Assembly (NCBI GenBank): GCA_002479245.1
Contig: DLMG01000118.1
Span: 1 to 31,608, forward strand
DNA length: 31,608 bases
Direction of reading: 5' to 3'
DNA from: Verrucomicrobia subdivision 3 bacterium UBA7542
GTDB lineage: Bacteria; Verrucomicrobiota; Verrucomicrobiia; Limisphaerales; UBA11358
Below are positions 8,568-17,550 of the stretch, piece after piece. Below the pieces are notes generated by a model. That model saw only the letters and a program-made list of their open reading frames with translations. It was not told where the DNA came from and ran no database searches. The translations under genes and the position numbers were made by a program. The number at the start of each line of letters is the position of its first letter. Position 1 is the stretch's first letter.

Positions 8568-9267
8568 TTACCGCTACATCGGAGACGAACTGGACCTATT
8601 CGCCAGGGCCAAAAACTGGAAAGCCTATTGGGGCACCCAGATCATTCCATTTTTGCAAGGCTCTGTACTGGAAGCCGGAGCGGGTATTGGCAGCAATACC
8701 AGGCTGCTGTTTAATAACAAGGTCAGGAGCTGGACCTGTCTCGAACCCGACGGACGGCTCTTGGAAACATTGAAATTAAATCTTCTGCGGGATCCGGACT
8801 TGAATCATATTCAATTAGTGACTGGAACGCTGAGTGATTTGGAAAAAAGCGCCCGGTTCGATTCCATCATTTACATTGATGTCGTAGAGCACATTGAAAA
8901 GGATAAGGAGGAGCTTGCGCTGGCGGCGTCCAAGCTCAAAAAAAATGGATTTCTTGTCGTGCTTTCGCCAGCCCATCCATGGCTGTTTTCCGAGTTTGAC
9001 GCAAGCATCGGACATTTTCGGCGTTACACAAAAAAATCTCTCAGGTCTGCAGGGCCGCCGGAGTTGAAACTTTGCCGCCTGCGTTATCTGGATTGTTGTG
9101 GGCTGGCGGCGTCGCTGGCCAACCGGCTGCTGCTCCGCCAAGGAATGCCCACCCTGTCCCAAATCAGGTTCTGGGACACATTTCTGGTGCCGCCTTCACG
9201 GTTATTAGATCCATTGTCGCGATATACAGCGGGCAAATCAGTGTTGGGCGTTTGGCAAAAGAGGTAG
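8560..9267 (+). CDS. Class I SAM-dependent methyltransferase
   Basis: About 235 aa from ATG 8560, overlapping the preceding GT2 gene. The Rossmann motif I appears as VLEAGAGIGSNTRLL, motif II as WTCLEPDGRLLETL, and SIIYIDVVEHIEKDKEEL fits motif IV plus the following helix; a PAHPWLFSEFDASIGHFRRYTK block follows. The same pairing of a small methyltransferase with a polyprenyl-phosphate GT2 is common in bacterial polysaccharide loci, suggesting it methylates a sugar or the carrier-linked product. A TTG 33 bp upstream is a less likely start. Confidence 0.83.
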   Translation: MPDYRYIGDELDLFARAKNWKAYWGTQIIPFLQGSVLEAGAGIGSNTRLLFNNKVRSWTCLEPDGRLLETLKLNLLRDPDLNHIQLVTGTLSDLEKSARFDSIIYIDVVEHIEKDKEELALAASKLKKNGFLVVLSPAHPWLFSEFDASIGHFRRYTKKSLRSAGPPELKLCRLRYLDCCGLAASLANRLLLRQGMPTLSQIRFWDTFLVPPSRLLDPLSRYTAGKSVLGVWQKR

Positions 9268-9349
9268 CGGAGAGACTCTCAAAATGTTCTGCGGACATTA
9301 ACCGAGTGAGCTTGGATTAGTCCCGCAAGCGAGTGAACCAAGAGGTGCC

Positions 9350-10897
9350 ATGACCACAGACAGGACCAAGCCTGACGGCGAGGAAACGAGAGCGGTGGAC
9401 AATACCCTGAGGCAATGTGGCGTGCTTTTGGGCTGTGCCTGCATAGCGGTGGCCTTGATTCTACCAGAGGTGGTCACGCGACCGTTATTTGGCGACGATT
9501 CATTCTACCTCTGGGCCGCCAAACAAATTTCCCAAGGCGTTTATCCGTTCCGTGATTTTTATTGCATTGATACGGCAGGGGTCCTGGCCTACTTCCGGTT
9601 TCTGTTGCCCTTCTTGGGCTCAAGCTCGGTGGCATACTGGGGGCTGCTGGCGGGGAATATTCTCGGAACTGCGTGGTTGCTCGGCGTGCTCGGACGAAGG
9701 ATAACCGGGTCGCCGGTAGCGGGAATCTGGGCCGGTTTTGTTTTTATGGTCTTCCAGTTTCATTGCACCCCGGCTTACGCAGTAATGGGCAAAGACATGC
9801 TGGCGTTCACTTTTGTCCTGGCCGGATTGTTGCTTTGCGGAAACACCCGATGGTGGCTGTTTGGCCACCTGCTGATGGGAGTGGGTTTTGCCATCAAACC
9901 GACGCTTGGCGCCCTGTGGCTGGTTTGGATGGCCGGTGATTTCTGGTTGCACCGAGGTCAATTGGGTCGTTGGCTGCTGCGCGCCGTGCTTGCATCTGTG
10001 ACCATCGGGGTCCCTTTTCTTGCCGTCACGTTTTGGGCCGAACGTCATGGATGGGGGTGGACGGCTTTCAAGGTCAATGTTGGTTTGGGCGGTGGCGGCT
10101 ATGGTGCCTATTGGTCTGGGGGCACACTCTACAACTTAATTCATGTTTTTTTTCCGATATTATGGATGTTTCCATTGGCAGTAGTGGCGCTCCGCAGCCT
10201 GCACCCTTTCAGCCTGTCTCGCCATCTGGTTCTCGTATCGGTCCTGTTGGGGGGACTGGTCAATTGGGTGATCCAACCCATGTTCAACACTTGGTATTTC
10301 ATTCCATTTTTCGGTGGAATCGCGGTTTTAGCCGGAATTGGGGTGGTGCGGTTGTTGCCCCGGATGTCCGGTCAAATTGCATTGATGATTTGCGCCGGAC
10401 TGTTTTTTGCATTTGTGCCCGCCACCAATCTCCGTTGGCTCAAGTTCATTACTGATATCAAGGGCAAGGAAAAATATACGCTGGTGGAACACCAGTCGCG
10501 CGTGATGGCAGAATATGCCGTGGGCAACACGCCACCGTATGTTCAGGAGTGGGTTCGCCAAGAAGTATCCAAGTTGATCGGTCATGATGGCAGAGTGGGC
10601 GTGTTGGTTACCGATGGGAATCTGCTCTGGGCGCTCAGGGACTATCGCCCGGGTTTCTGGGCGGTTTGGTCGCCTTCCTGGAATCCACAACGGCTCGCCG
10701 AGGGGGTTGCCTCAGGTTCGGCAGATGTCATTGTGAGTATTGAGGACATTTCCCCCGGCACGAATTCAAATGCATATTACGATCAGGTTGCAAAATTGAG
10801 GTGGAACATTCCCGAACAGGCGTTGACCGCCCTGCATGAACATTATCAACCAGTGGCCAAAGGTTTTGGCTATGTCATCTACCAGAAGCGAAAATGA
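9350..10897 (+). CDS. GT-C-type membrane glycosyltransferase (GT39/ArnT-like)
   Basis: A 515-aa protein with about ten membrane segments in the N-terminal 350 residues and a soluble C-terminal part. The first extracytoplasmic loop holds FGDDSFYLWAAKQISQGVYPFRDFY, which has the acidic pair and overall spacing of GT39 and related enzymes using polyprenyl-phosphate sugars. Expected location is the inner membrane with the active site facing the periplasm. ATG 9350 is preceded by an agaggtg ribosome-binding site. The 82 bp before it contain no recognisable feature. The precise reaction is unknown. Confidence 0.7.
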   Translation: MTTDRTKPDGEETRAVDNTLRQCGVLLGCACIAVALILPEVVTRPLFGDDSFYLWAAKQISQGVYPFRDFYCIDTAGVLAYFRFLLPFLGSSSVAYWGLLAGNILGTAWLLGVLGRRITGSPVAGIWAGFVFMVFQFHCTPAYAVMGKDMLAFTFVLAGLLLCGNTRWWLFGHLLMGVGFAIKPTLGALWLVWMAGDFWLHRGQLGRWLLRAVLASVTIGVPFLAVTFWAERHGWGWTAFKVNVGLGGGGYGAYWSGGTLYNLIHVFFPILWMFPLAVVALRSLHPFSLSRHLVLVSVLLGGLVNWVIQPMFNTWYFIPFFGGIAVLAGIGVVRLLPRMSGQIALMICAGLFFAFVPATNLRWLKFITDIKGKEKYTLVEHQSRVMAEYAVGNTPPYVQEWVRQEVSKLIGHDGRVGVLVTDGNLLWALRDYRPGFWAVWSPSWNPQRLAEGVASGSADVIVSIEDISPGTNSNAYYDQVAKLRWNIPEQALTALHEHYQPVAKGFGYVIYQKRK

Positions 10898-10903
10898 TTC
10901 CAA

Positions 10904-12442
10904 TTGAATCATAAAGTTGACTGCCGCCCAATGCCTGTTCACAAAAACAAGGCGAACACTTTTCGGCGAAATGCTGAAATGAACCATGGTTTGTTTGGTA
11001 TCAAACCGCTCGAATGGTTGCTTTGCGGCATCATACTGGTGGGGTGTGTTACCCTGCATTTAACCCGATTTTATTACCCGCTCGCGTTGCCCATTGAGGC
11101 TGGACTATCTCTGATCAGTTTTGCCACGCCGATTTCCGGGCTGCTTTATCTTTCGGCGGCACAGGTCATCCCCGACGCGCCGGGGTGTCCGCTGCCCAGC
11201 GCGCAAATGGCGCTACTGGGGTTTTTCCTTTGGCAACTTGCCAGAGGGAAAGTCGAAGCGTTGTTTTCCTCCGGTCGCCCCCTGCTGATGACCGTGGCCC
11301 CCTTCTTCGTGTGGAATGCGGGTTGGGCTTTTGTGCGCGGAGACCGTGGATGGCTGGCGATGATTCTGGTCTTTGCCATTCTAACCGGGTGCGCCGCCGC
11401 TACGCTGGTGCAACAATCGGGCCGCCGACTGGAGGCGTGCCTGACCGTCTTTTTGGCGGGACAAGCACTGGCCATGTGCTTGTTCTGGATTCTGAAATTG
11501 AATCTGGGAGAACCTGTTGAGGCCTTCAACACAGAAATTTACAGCAGTTCTCTGGTGGAGGGTGCACGGATTGGCACGGCACGAGGGAATGCAAATGTGT
11601 TGGGGCCACCCATGGCATTGGTTCTTGCCGGAGTCATTGCGTTTTTTTTCACACGGCCGTTACAGTTTACACGCAGGGGTTGGATACTTGGGCTGGCTGG
11701 CTTGATTGGGATTGCGGCCGTATTGCCGCCATTAATCGGTTCAGGCTCGCGTGGGGCATTGGTTTCGGTGGCGTGCGGTTTGTTGTTCCTGCTTTTTGCC
11801 GGGGGGATTTCCCCCAAAATGCTGTCATCGCTTCCAGTGGTTCTCATTGGTGTTCTGCTGATTTTTGGCTTGGGATGGAATAAACTGGGATTGAACCAGT
11901 CTTGGGAAGAAATGGGGCGCCGGCAGGAGATGCAAGAGGAACAACTGGGAAGCGGCGCCGGTAACAAGCTGGTTGCCGGACGAAGTTTGGAATGGACCGC
12001 GGCAGTGCGGGGCATCCTTGATTCTCCCATCATTGGCGGGGGGCATGTGGAGAAGCTTAGTTATTTTGGCCAGGAAGAGTTTTGGCTGTCTCATTCCACT
12101 TATCTTGATGCCGGGCTTGTGGGAGGATTGCCCGGGATGGCTTTGTTTGGCTGGTTTGTTCTCAAACCCCTCCTGGAACTCTGGCGGCGACGCCGGGAAG
12201 GCAAGATAGGCTGGTTGCTCGCGGTCTATGCCGTCTCCATCATCTCCATTGGCAGCACCTCAGCCATGCAGATGAAAGATTTTTGGATACTGTGGGGGAT
12301 AGCGGCGGCTTGTTTTCTTCCCGCTGTCGCACGGGTTAAAACGCGCCGGAACCGTGTGGCGCGCAGGCGAAGCAATGTGAGAACAAAACAAGCAACATCA
12401 AACCAGCCGGCATTGGCCGCTGATTCAGATGTTTCTGCTTAA
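10904..12442 (+). CDS. O-antigen polymerase/ligase (Wzy/WaaL-like)
   Basis: A 512-aa polytopic membrane protein. It carries the Wzy_C/ligase hallmark GSGSRGALVSVACGLL about midway, a large loop containing GRSLEWTAAVRGILDSPIIGGG, and a following HSTYLDAGLVGG that matches the conserved His-containing segment of these enzymes. Its role would be joining repeat units on the periplasmic face, or ligation to an acceptor. The longest start is TTG 10904, 6 bp after the previous gene; ATG 10931 or ATG 10979 are possible and would remove a polar, basic N-terminal stretch. The C-terminal 40 residues are very basic. Confidence 0.82.
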   Translation: MNHKVDCRPMPVHKNKANTFRRNAEMNHGLFGIKPLEWLLCGIILVGCVTLHLTRFYYPLALPIEAGLSLISFATPISGLLYLSAAQVIPDAPGCPLPSAQMALLGFFLWQLARGKVEALFSSGRPLLMTVAPFFVWNAGWAFVRGDRGWLAMILVFAILTGCAAATLVQQSGRRLEACLTVFLAGQALAMCLFWILKLNLGEPVEAFNTEIYSSSLVEGARIGTARGNANVLGPPMALVLAGVIAFFFTRPLQFTRRGWILGLAGLIGIAAVLPPLIGSGSRGALVSVACGLLFLLFAGGISPKMLSSLPVVLIGVLLIFGLGWNKLGLNQSWEEMGRRQEMQEEQLGSGAGNKLVAGRSLEWTAAVRGILDSPIIGGGHVEKLSYFGQEEFWLSHSTYLDAGLVGGLPGMALFGWFVLKPLLELWRRRREGKIGWLLAVYAVSIISIGSTSAMQMKDFWILWGIAAACFLPAVARVKTRRNRVARRRSNVRTKQATSNQPALAADSDVSA

Positions 12443-12456
12443 AGCTAGGTATAAGG

Positions 12457-13677
12457 ATGAAAATCCTCGTCTCCCAAAAAGGCGCACGAGAACATTTCCT
12501 TGCGGCGCGGGCATTGCATCGTCGTGGAATGCTGGCGCATATGGTTGTTGATTGGTATGCGCCTCTTGGGCGTGCGGCACGGTTTCTGGGCAATTCACGC
12601 TGGCGCGCGCTTTCTCGCGCATTTTCAACCCGGACAGATGAATTGCCCGATGAGATGATCACGGCGTTGAATTTTGTTGGTTTCAAAGATCGTATTCGTG
12701 GCCAAATCGCAAAAAGAATGGGCGGCAGATCAGAGGCAATCTTGAAAGGCGACATTGAATACGCCTCGGCTGTCGCTCGTTTGCCCTTGCCGGCGCACGA
12801 TGTTTTTTTTGGATATTCTTACGCATCCTTGGAGACGATGCGTAAAGAAAAGGCAAATGGTAAGACTTGCGTGCTGGACCAGATTGATCCAGGGGAGAAA
12901 GAGCACGAAATCATTCGTGAAGAACAATCCCGGTGGCCCAAGTATGTAGTTCGACCGGATGAGCGTATTCCACGTGCTGTTTATGATCGCCTTCATGAGG
13001 AATGGTTACTGGCCGACATCATCATTGTGAACTCGGAGTGGTCCCGCCAATGCAACTTGGAGAAAGGGGCCCCGGCGGAAAAGATGAAGGTTCTGCCTTT
13101 GGCTTACGAGATAAGACCCAGGGAGCAGGAATCTGGTCGCCGTTATGATTTGAGTCAGCCGGTTCGGATTCTTTGGGTGGGGCGTATTACGCTTCAAAAG
13201 GGAATTCAATATTTGATTGAAGCAGCCAAAATCCTGGTTGGAACACCCGTGGAATTCTTGATTGCAGGTGAGTCGGCTATCACCAAAGCTGCCGTATGCA
13301 GTGCTCCAAAAAACATAAAATGGCTCGGTAAGATAACGAACCTGCAAAAAGAAAATTTGTACTCATCAAGCACGGTGTTCGTGCTGCCAACGTTGTCGGA
13401 TGGATTTGCACTCACGCAATTGGAAGCGATGGCGCATGGATTACCGGTGATCACCACGCCGAACTGTGGTCGGGTGGTGGAAGAAGGCAAGACGGGTTTC
13501 ATCATTCCGCCTTGTGACCCACAAGCCCTAGCGGATGCCATTCTCCGTTTCCTGCGCCATCCAAGTTTAGCGCGGGAAATGGCATCAGCCTGCCGCGAAG
13601 CCGTGAAGGCTTTTTCCGTCGAGACGTATGGGAAGCAGCTCGTCGAAATCATAGAGAAACATTCAGCGTGTCGCTGA
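12457..13677 (+). CDS. GT4-family glycosyltransferase
   Basis: A 406-aa GT-B-fold enzyme with ATG 12457 preceded by an aagg Shine-Dalgarno. C-terminal motifs are ILWVGRITLQKGIQYLIEA, EFLIAGES, and SDGFALTQLEAMAHGLPVI. In the last, the first acidic residue of the usual E-x7-E motif is Asp. The N-terminal half begins MKILVSQKGAREHFLAARAL, and the central part holds CVLDQIDPGEKEHEII. It lies 14 bp after the polymerase gene and just before a repeat array that precedes the next GT gene. Confidence 0.85.
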   Translation: MKILVSQKGAREHFLAARALHRRGMLAHMVVDWYAPLGRAARFLGNSRWRALSRAFSTRTDELPDEMITALNFVGFKDRIRGQIAKRMGGRSEAILKGDIEYASAVARLPLPAHDVFFGYSYASLETMRKEKANGKTCVLDQIDPGEKEHEIIREEQSRWPKYVVRPDERIPRAVYDRLHEEWLLADIIIVNSEWSRQCNLEKGAPAEKMKVLPLAYEIRPREQESGRRYDLSQPVRILWVGRITLQKGIQYLIEAAKILVGTPVEFLIAGESAITKAAVCSAPKNIKWLGKITNLQKENLYSSSTVFVLPTLSDGFALTQLEAMAHGLPVITTPNCGRVVEEGKTGFIIPPCDPQALADAILRFLRHPSLAREMASACREAVKAFSVETYGKQLVEIIEKHSACR

Positions 13678-13678
13678 G

Positions 13679-13718
13679 GACCACAGTCTATGGTCCCGTG
13701 GTCAGTAGTCTCGTAGTC
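13679..13718. repeat. Short repeat array directly before a start codon
   Basis: The units gaccacag, tctatg, gtcccgtg, gtcagta, gtctcgta and gtc run from 13679 to 13718, filling the whole gap between one GT4 stop (13677) and the next GT4 ATG (13719). It has the same layout as the intragenic arrays: a GACNAC unit facing complementary GTNGTC units. No Shine-Dalgarno sequence remains before the ATG. Confidence 0.75.
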
Positions 13719-14876
13719 ATGTCATCTTCAACTTCCATTTTGCACGTTGCGCTCAATCCCGTTACCGGGCCGTGGAGCGTGATGCGGGAACTGGCCAAGG
13801 CCCAGGCCGCCAGCGGCCTCTATGCCGGTGTGGGTATTGGTCTGATCACGTACGGCGACTGGCCAAAGTCATATGAGGCAGAATTGGCTGCGCTGAATCT
13901 GCCCGCGTTTCGCGCTCGCACACCCCGCATGTTTGGTACCGCCTCCTTCCTGTGGCAACGCATCCAGAAGCCGCCGATCCGCAGGTGGATCCGGGAACTC
14001 GCCGCGGCAACCAGCGCACCATCTGTTGTGATCCATCTTCATAATGCCTGGCTTTCCGGCGTGTTCGTGCCCATTGCCGACACGAAAGGCATCACGGTAC
14101 ATACGGTGGCCACTGTTCACGGTGTAAATGCCGATTTTATCGGCCAACCCATCCGCCACCGCCTCCATTGCTGGATGGCGCATAGGCTGATGCGCTTCAA
14201 TGTCAGATTGACCTCGGTTGACAGCAAGAATCCCCAAGCAGCCGAGGCTGTTTTTGGGATCCCTCGAACGAAGTTTTCGGTTGTTCCCAACGGCGTGCCG
14301 GCGGCTCGATCCACTGCGCCGTCTCGCGCAACACGGGCGGAATTTCTGACCGTCGGTCATGTGGGCACCTTGAACAGCGTCAAAGGTTGGCGATTGGCGG
14401 CGGAAGGAGTCATGGCGGCACGGGCAACCGGTCGGGACATCCGGTTCATTGTGGCGGGCACCGGCCCGGATGAGCCGGAAGTGCGGCGTTGGGCATCAGA
14501 ACATCCTGATTGGTTTGAATACGCTGGCTTCGTGCATAGTCCCCAGACCTCAATCTTGCCGCGGTTGGATGCCTTTGTACTCATGGCGGAGCGGGAGGGT
14601 TTGCCGATGGCGATTATCGAGGCCATGTCGGTGGGTTTGCCAGTCATTTCAACAGCGGTGGGGGGTATTCCGGATGCTGTGACCGACGGTCGAACCGGGT
14701 ATTTGATACCGCGCGATGCCGGCGCTCTGGCGCAGGTTCTCTGCGATACTTTTGATCATCCTGAAAAACATCGTCACCTGAGCGAGCAAACTCTGCGGAT
14801 TTTTCAGGAAAAATTCGAAATCACCGGAGTCGTCAAGGCTTACGATCAAATCTATAAAGACGGTGCTCGTTTATGA
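13719..14876 (+). CDS. GT4-family glycosyltransferase
   Basis: About 385 aa from ATG 13719. Motifs are ILHVALNPVTGPWSVMRELA at the N-terminus, TVGHVGTLNSVKGWRLAAEG, FIVAGTGPDEPEV and EREGLPMAIIEAMSVGLPVIS with an intact E-x7-E donor site. Family similarity starts about eight residues after this ATG. An in-frame GTG at 13668 would add 17 residues, most of them encoded by the repeat array between the genes. The 3' end overlaps the following ligase-like gene by 4 bp (ATGA), indicating coupled translation. Confidence 0.84.
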   Translation: MSSSTSILHVALNPVTGPWSVMRELAKAQAASGLYAGVGIGLITYGDWPKSYEAELAALNLPAFRARTPRMFGTASFLWQRIQKPPIRRWIRELAAATSAPSVVIHLHNAWLSGVFVPIADTKGITVHTVATVHGVNADFIGQPIRHRLHCWMAHRLMRFNVRLTSVDSKNPQAAEAVFGIPRTKFSVVPNGVPAARSTAPSRATRAEFLTVGHVGTLNSVKGWRLAAEGVMAARATGRDIRFIVAGTGPDEPEVRRWASEHPDWFEYAGFVHSPQTSILPRLDAFVLMAEREGLPMAIIEAMSVGLPVISTAVGGIPDAVTDGRTGYLIPRDAGALAQVLCDTFDHPEKHRHLSEQTLRIFQEKFEITGVVKAYDQIYKDGARL

Positions 14877-16201
14877 GCAGATTCATTCCCTTTCCGTGGA
14901 AAAAGAGGCTTGAGCAAGATATGGCGGACGCGCGAAAGTATTCAGCACTGTTGGCTGAATGGGATGTCCGACAGACAGGGGCTGTTCAACTGCGCGCGTT
15001 GCAAACCATCTGGAAGGACTGCGTCACCGACGTGCCATATTATCAAAAACTCGTCCAGACCGGTCAGGCACCGGCCGCCATTTCAACTTGGGATGATTTT
15101 CACGCCATTCCTGAATTGACCCGGGAAATACTTCAGCAGCGCCCGGCCGGCTTTCGCCGGTTCTCCGGCCCGCCGGATTTGACGCGCACTACGGGGGGAT
15201 CCACGGGGACGCCTGTAAAATTTGGGGTATGGAAATCAGAAGACCAGATTCTGCGCATGCTCAAGCTGGTCTTGTGGCAGAAGGTTGGCTACACGCCGGA
15301 TACCCGACTCTATCTTATTTGGGGGCATGCCCACCTGCTTGGCACGGGTTGGCGTCGCCTTCTTAACCATGCGACCCGCAAAACCAAAGATTACCTTGCT
15401 GGTTATCGTCGTGCAGATGCCTACCGTCTGTCTCCCGAACGCTGCCAGCAAATCGCCTCTGATTTGTTGGCTTTCAAGCCGGTCGGCTTGATTGGTTACG
15501 CCGCCGCCTTGGATTACTTTGTCCACTCCACCGAGACTTTTCACAACCGTTTCCGCAAACTGGGTGTCCGCTTTGTAATGCCGGCGGCAGAACCCGCGCC
15601 GCGTCCGGACACATACTCGTTATTGCGCGATGTTTTCCACGCCTCCATCGTTCAAGAATTTGGTGGTGTAGATTTCGGACAGGTCGGCATGAAGCTGGAT
15701 GACGAGCCATTCAAAATCTTTCCGGATAAAAACCTCCTCGAAGCCATTCCATCCCAAGGGCAACCTGCCGATACTGGAGATGCTTTGGTCACCACACTCT
15801 ACCATCGTTACCTTCCATTAATTCGCTACCGGCAAGGCGATGTGCTCCGGGGTGTGCAGCGAATGGAGCATGGACATGTTCATGCGTTTGCGGAACTGGC
15901 GGGAAGAGCCAACGACATGGTAACCCTGACTAGCGGTGCCATGATTCACAGTGTTGCCTTTCTCCACTGTATCCACCAAGAGCCTGCGGTCTTGAACGGG
16001 CAGTTGCTGGTTGATGAGGGGGGAACAACGCTTCGTTTGGTTACCACCGATGGTTATGATCCTGCCTGTGAGGCGCGCATCAGACACCGATTCAGGCAGC
16101 TCGACGCCAGCTTGAGCCAGCTTCGCATTGACAGGGCTTGTGATTTGGAAACCAGCATTGCGGGCAAACGCCGATGGTTTGTGGATAAACGCACTCATTA
16201 G
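14873..16201 (+). CDS. PaaK/CapK-like adenylate-forming enzyme
   Basis: A 442-aa protein of the phenylacetate-CoA ligase-like family. The AMP/phosphate-binding loop TTGGSTGTP is at residues 106-114, and later conserved segments include PAAEPAPRP, QEFGGVDFGQVG and LIRYRQGDVL. Members called CapK occur in capsule and polysaccharide clusters, where they are thought to activate a carboxylate for attachment to a sugar, but no reaction has been assigned with confidence. It overlaps the upstream GT4 gene by 4 bp and is followed 17 bp later by another GT4 gene, so it is an integral part of the operon. Confidence 0.82.
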   Translation: MSRFIPFPWKKRLEQDMADARKYSALLAEWDVRQTGAVQLRALQTIWKDCVTDVPYYQKLVQTGQAPAAISTWDDFHAIPELTREILQQRPAGFRRFSGPPDLTRTTGGSTGTPVKFGVWKSEDQILRMLKLVLWQKVGYTPDTRLYLIWGHAHLLGTGWRRLLNHATRKTKDYLAGYRRADAYRLSPERCQQIASDLLAFKPVGLIGYAAALDYFVHSTETFHNRFRKLGVRFVMPAAEPAPRPDTYSLLRDVFHASIVQEFGGVDFGQVGMKLDDEPFKIFPDKNLLEAIPSQGQPADTGDALVTTLYHRYLPLIRYRQGDVLRGVQRMEHGHVHAFAELAGRANDMVTLTSGAMIHSVAFLHCIHQEPAVLNGQLLVDEGGTTLRLVTTDGYDPACEARIRHRFRQLDASLSQLRIDRACDLETSIAGKRRWFVDKRTH

Positions 16202-16218
16202 GAAACAAAGTCAAGACA

Positions 16219-17550
16219 ATGCGAGTCGCAGTTTTAATTTGGCGTTTGGGTCCGTATCATCACGCGCGCCTTAATGCGGCGGGCAAGGTCGCGGAAGTCT
16301 TCGCCATCGAAGCCTGTGCCTTGGATAACACCTACGCTTGGGAAAAGCTGGAGGGGGCAGTTCATTTTACGAGGATTACTCTACAGGAGCGAGATCCTGC
16401 CGGGCGCCGCGAGAAGCGGGAGTTTCGGGATCGGATGTTTCGCGCCCTGGACAAGCTTAATCCAGAGGTTGTGGCCATCCCCGGCTGGTCATTTGTAGAT
16501 TCATTAAGTGCATTGTCGTGGTGTGTGTCCAGGCGTAAACCGGTTGTCGTAATGTCAGACAGCACAAGCAGTGACTCTCCCCGCGCTTTTTGGAAAGAGG
16601 CCATTAAGCGGCAGGTTGTAAAATTGTGTTCTTCGGCTTTTGTGGCAGGAACTCCACACACGGAATATATTAGTGCGTTGGGTATGCCGCCCGGGCGAAT
16701 TTTTCTCGGCTATGACGCGGTGGACAATGAGTATTTTTCCAAAGGGGCTGAAGAAGTCCGTAGTCCGCGTAAAGCCGCAGAGCAGCAACGCGGCGAGCAG
16801 TCGTCCGTGGTCCGTGGTCAGTACGGGCTTCCGGAGAACTATTTTCTGGCGAGCGCGCGGTTTGTGGAGAAGAAAAATCTGCCGCGATTGATTGAAGCGT
16901 ATGCGCGATACCGCAAGATGGTGGACAACGGACTACAGGACAACAAGACCACAGGACCGTCAGTAGTCAGTAGTCCCGTGGTCAGTAGTCCTTCCCCAGT
17001 GGTCGGTGGTCCCGTGGTCAGTGGTCGGCCTTCGGCCCCGTGGTCTTTGGTCCTTCTTGGCGATGGCCCTTTGAAATCCGACCTCTGTCATCTGATCTCT
17101 GACCTCGGCTTGCAGCACTCCGTGCTGCTGCCCGGTTTTAAGCAGTATCCTGACCTTCCAGCTTACTACGGCTTGGCAAGTGCCTTCATCCACGCCAGCA
17201 CGACAGAGCAATGGGGCCTCGTTGTGAACGAGGCGATGGCGTCCGGTTTGCCAGTGCTGGTTTCCAACCGCTGCGGTTGCGCGCAAGATTTGGTTCGTGA
17301 GGGCGTGAATGGTTTCACCTTCGATCCTTACAACGTCGAAGAGATGGCCAATGTCATGTTGCGGCTCACCGAAACACCGAAGCACCGTCTCACTGAGATG
17401 GGCGACGCCAGTCGCCAGCTCATTTCCGCCTGGGGCCCAGAGCGGTTTGCCAGGGGGCTGCATGACGCCGCAGAAACGGCATTGAAGAATCCGCCTCCCA
17501 TCGCCACCGTGTATGACCGCTTGTTGTTGATGGCGCTGATTTACAAATGA
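16219..17550 (+). CDS. GT4-family glycosyltransferase carrying repeat-encoded inserts
   Basis: A 443-aa GT-B-fold enzyme. The core is intact: YFLASARFVEKKNLPRLIEA, WSLVLLGDGPL, LLPGFKQYPDLPAYYGLA, STTEQWGLVVNEAMASGLPV with E-x7-E, and GVNGFTFDPYN. Two blocks do not belong to the family: residues about 179-202 (PRKAAEQQRGEQ followed by SSVVRG) and about 235-279 (PSVVSSPVVSSPSP and similar). Both are encoded by short tandem repeats, and a third array (17072-17106) encodes a helix near KSDLCHLISDLG. The frame is nevertheless open throughout. Whether the enzyme is still active is unknown. ATG 16219; overlaps the next gene by 4 bp. Confidence 0.85.
   Translation: MRVAVLIWRLGPYHHARLNAAGKVAEVFAIEACALDNTYAWEKLEGAVHFTRITLQERDPAGRREKREFRDRMFRALDKLNPEVVAIPGWSFVDSLSALSWCVSRRKPVVVMSDSTSSDSPRAFWKEAIKRQVVKLCSSAFVAGTPHTEYISALGMPPGRIFLGYDAVDNEYFSKGAEEVRSPRKAAEQQRGEQSSVVRGQYGLPENYFLASARFVEKKNLPRLIEAYARYRKMVDNGLQDNKTTGPSVVSSPVVSSPSPVVGGPVVSGRPSAPWSLVLLGDGPLKSDLCHLISDLGLQHSVLLPGFKQYPDLPAYYGLASAFIHASTTEQWGLVVNEAMASGLPVLVSNRCGCAQDLVREGVNGFTFDPYNVEEMANVMLRLTETPKHRLTEMGDASRQLISAWGPERFARGLHDAAETALKNPPPIATVYDRLLLMALIYK
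16756..16823. repeat. Repeat array with 38-bp module inside a GT4 gene
   Basis: gtccgta (16756-16762) leads into a 38-bp module at 16763-16800 that is identical to exosortase-gene positions 24297-24334. It is followed by gtccgtg, gtccgtg and gtcagta (16803-16823). The module has short inverted ends, ccgcgt and acgcgg. All lies within the coding region and stays open. Confidence 0.85.
16924..17056. repeat. 8-bp/7-bp repeat array inside a GT4 gene
   Basis: Left part: gacaacg, gactacag, gacaacaa, gaccacag, gacc (16924-16958). Right part (16959-17056): two gtcagta, gtcccgtg, gtcagta, a 14-bp unit, gtcggtg, gtcccgtg, gtcagtg, a 19-bp unit, gtctttg, gtccttc. Left and right units are complementary (GACNAC against GTNGTC), so the array can fold on itself. 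It ends just before the strand SLVLLGDG of the glycosyltransferase. Confidence 0.88.
17072..17106. repeat. Five exact-length 7-bp units within GT4 coding sequence
   Basis: Units tgaaatc, cgacctc, tgtcatc, tgatctc, tgacctc. The same unit types form the intergenic arrays at 164-191 and 29057-29091. They encode KSDLCHLISDLG at a position where the family normally has an amphipathic helix. Confidence 0.65.
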
